From contig WIUZ02000004.1 of the NCBI GenBank assembly GCA_015956445.1, positions 1,860,001-1,924,000 of the forward strand: a stretch of 64,000 bases of DNA, written 5' to 3'. Below the pieces are notes generated by a model. That model was not told the origin of the DNA. It was given only the letters and a program-made list of their open reading frames with translations, and did not search any database. Position numbers and translations under genes: made by a program. This document shows, piece by piece, positions 62,223 through 64,000 of this stretch (its first letter is position 1; each line of letters starts with the position of its first letter). This DNA comes from Thelephora terrestris (taxonomy: Eukaryota; Basidiomycota; Agaricomycetes; Thelephorales; Thelephoraceae).

Positions 62223-63119
62223 CCCACCGCCCACTATGAATTCCGGACGGCGGAGAAAAGACGTGGGGTACTAAGGTCCAAGAAAGGTCAAGAAGATGCG
62301 CTCTTCCGCGTGGCAAACACTAGATCCTGGCAGTCACCTACCGTAAGTGGAAAGTAAGTGGAAATAAGAGATCGTAGAACTCAATTGCCCCAGATTCCAG
62401 CCGCTATCATTCCGAAGGCATAGTAAGTAGGGGTTCGAGATCGTGATTGAGATATTGAAGAATTGGTAACGCTGGGCGACCACGAACGTGCGAGACGGAG
62501 TATCAGAATCGCCGCTTCGGATGGGTGCCCTTGTTGGCTGTTGGGAACGCCCTAGGGGCTCTCTTCCGCTGACCACGGAGGCTGTTTATCGTCGCGCCCG
62601 GGCCTTGGATGAATGGGTCGTATGCAGCGGCAAACGCAGGGAGATAACAATAGCCCAGCCTGATAGTGGCTTCCACAGGGATCCGTTTATCGAGAAATAC
62701 TGAAGGGCTTGGCATCGAGCTAGAGCGAGGAGAGGTACGACCTAGGCCCACTTTGCTGCATCGTGTCGCAAACTGAATAGCTGAAAACACGCTAACCCGT
62801 GGCGAGTTCGTGGGAACATCATCAACGCAGATCTGCACAAGAAGTTCTGACATTCATTACCCACATACATGTATCGTCATCGCTCGTTTTGGTAGTGCAC
62901 TGACCAAATAGAGAAACGATGTGGAATCGGCGGTGAACCGGGCCTGGGAAAGGGTATGCGAAGAACACAGACAGCTTCAGCATCGCAGTCTTGCCGCTGT
63001 CGACGAGAGAGGAGCGCAAGAGAGCTGCCCTCAATAAAGTACAATCCATTACACGGCGAGTATTCGCGTAGTTAACATCGTAGGGCTCGTGCGGTAGAAG
63101 CTCGGGGGCTTCCTAATAC
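62223..63119. other. Intergenic, no gene seen
   Basis: About 900 bp between the nuclease promoter and the end of FTR1. A minus-strand open frame (62503-62853) lacks motifs. Nothing else supported. Confidence 0.45.
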
Positions 63120-64000
63120 TCAATTAGACGTGTGGCCACCGCTCATAAGCCTGCTCAAGCCTGGGCTCTGTTTTTGTTTTCTGCAGGGAAACAACCGTCA
63201 CTGCTCGACGTGCGATCATACGAGAGCCAGCGACGTACCTCTTCGCTTCAAAAACAACAAGGTAACCACCACGGCGATCCAATAGAAAACGTATCCGAGG
63301 ATTGTTCCTAAAATATTATGAGCGGAAAGAGACACAGAATATTACGATGGATGAGACTGACCGAGGGTACCGTTGTTTGTCCACCCGAAGATGGCAGCAA
63401 AGACCATCCATCCTTGGCCGGCGGGGCTACAGCAGTCGAGGTGCCACACGTTTCCACGGACGTCGTATGAGCCTGGCCCGGTGCCACCAGCATCGTCTAC
63501 GTCGACACCCAACCTAATAAAAAGCACAACATGGTATTCAGCTCCGTCGCAGAATGCGCGGGAAAAAACGAACGAACAATTTGCTGAAAAGGTACCCCTG
63601 GAAGAGCCCAATCGCCTTGCTGAACAAACCGGCACCAATGAGCAGGATCAAGTTGGTCATAACGATGATGAAGACGGTCAAAGCTGTTTCATGTGAGTCA
63701 GGCCAGAACATTAGGGCAGGCTGGGCAAAATATACTCACTGGTACGGCTAGCGAAGGCATAGATGAAGTATCCAATGATAATACCACAGATGATCCCAAC
63801 GATGGCCGCGAGGGGAATGGAGGTCGCAGGCTGAGCGAGCGAAACACCACCAACGAACACAACTGCTTCCACACCCTCACGGAGGACAGTAATCAAGGGC
63901 AAGACCAACAGTGCCCACTTTCCAGCCTTGGTCCGACCGTCCACAGCTACCGTACTGACGCGTTAAAAAAACCTGGCACCGGGAAAAAAGTCCAACGCGA
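63120..64000 (-). CDS. FTR1: High-affinity iron permease FTR1, 5' part outside the window
   Basis: Plasma membrane Fe(III) permease that works with a Fet3 multicopper oxidase. Visible exons give LVLPLITVLREGVEAVVFVG, LAAIVGIICGIIIGYFIYAF, NLILLIGAGLFSKAIGLFQG, GVDVDDAGGTGPGSYDVRGN and VWHLDCCSPAGQGWMVFAAI, then LGYVFYWIAVVVTLLFLKRR. The iron-binding REGLE motif is REGVE here. The last exon is uncertain: a strong intron (GTACGT...TGCAG) leads to a stop at 63122-63120, while reading through stops at 63218-63216. The 5' exon(s) lie beyond the right edge; the acceptor before STVAVDGRTKAGKWA is at about 63955. Confidence 0.92.

Overview
This is nuclear DNA of a filamentous fungus, most likely an Agaricomycotina basidiomycete. 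The evidence is the dense arrangement of single genes on both strands, the many short GT-AG introns (about 50-70 nt, often several per kb), the absence of operons, and protein families typical of mushrooms (PL14-like secreted lyase, agaricomycete-type F-box protein, RING plus coiled-coil families, BEACH/WD40, Tup1, Ftr1). Almost every gene has to be assembled from several exons; coordinates below span start codon to stop codon and include introns.

Layout. 1-20 kb: a 5'-truncated F-box/WD40 gene, then four related RING-finger/coiled-coil genes (3441, 10082, 14829 and 18708) interspersed with ribosomal protein S14 (uS11), a PL14-like secreted lyase and long stretches without recognisable genes. 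20-30 kb: Sec61-beta and an R-SNARE (VAMP7 type) share a 103-bp divergent promoter, followed by a 7.4-kb BEACH/WD40 giant. 30-43 kb: a Kre9/Knh1-like cell-surface protein, a CAMKL-type kinase, GLE1, PMP3, PEX13, a CDK-site/KEN-box protein and a coiled-coil protein with a J-domain-like C-terminus. 43-54 kb: an unrecognised basic protein, the scavenger decapping enzyme DcpS/Dcs1, a large disordered protein, BUD13, TUP1 and a SAP30BP/HCNGP-like protein. 54-64 kb: GPI8, an F-box protein, U6 snRNA, a secreted Ser/Thr-rich protein, an S1/P1 nuclease and the iron permease FTR1, which runs off the right edge.

Functionally most genes are housekeeping: translation and ER entry (S14, Sec61-beta), vesicle fusion (R-SNARE, BEACH), mRNA splicing, export and decay (BUD13, U6, GLE1, DcpS), GPI anchoring, peroxisome import and iron uptake. 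They show no pathway-like grouping beyond several tight divergent promoters.

Two signals stand out. First, all four RING paralogs need one or two 4-nt micro-exons with the same phase (2 to 0) in their coiled-coil part, so skipping would shift the frame; this looks like an inherited splicing architecture. Second, a back-to-back array of eight short, mostly perfect inverted repeats (43974-44119) covers the 3' end and 3' UTR of the DcpS gene and is explained by no annotated feature.
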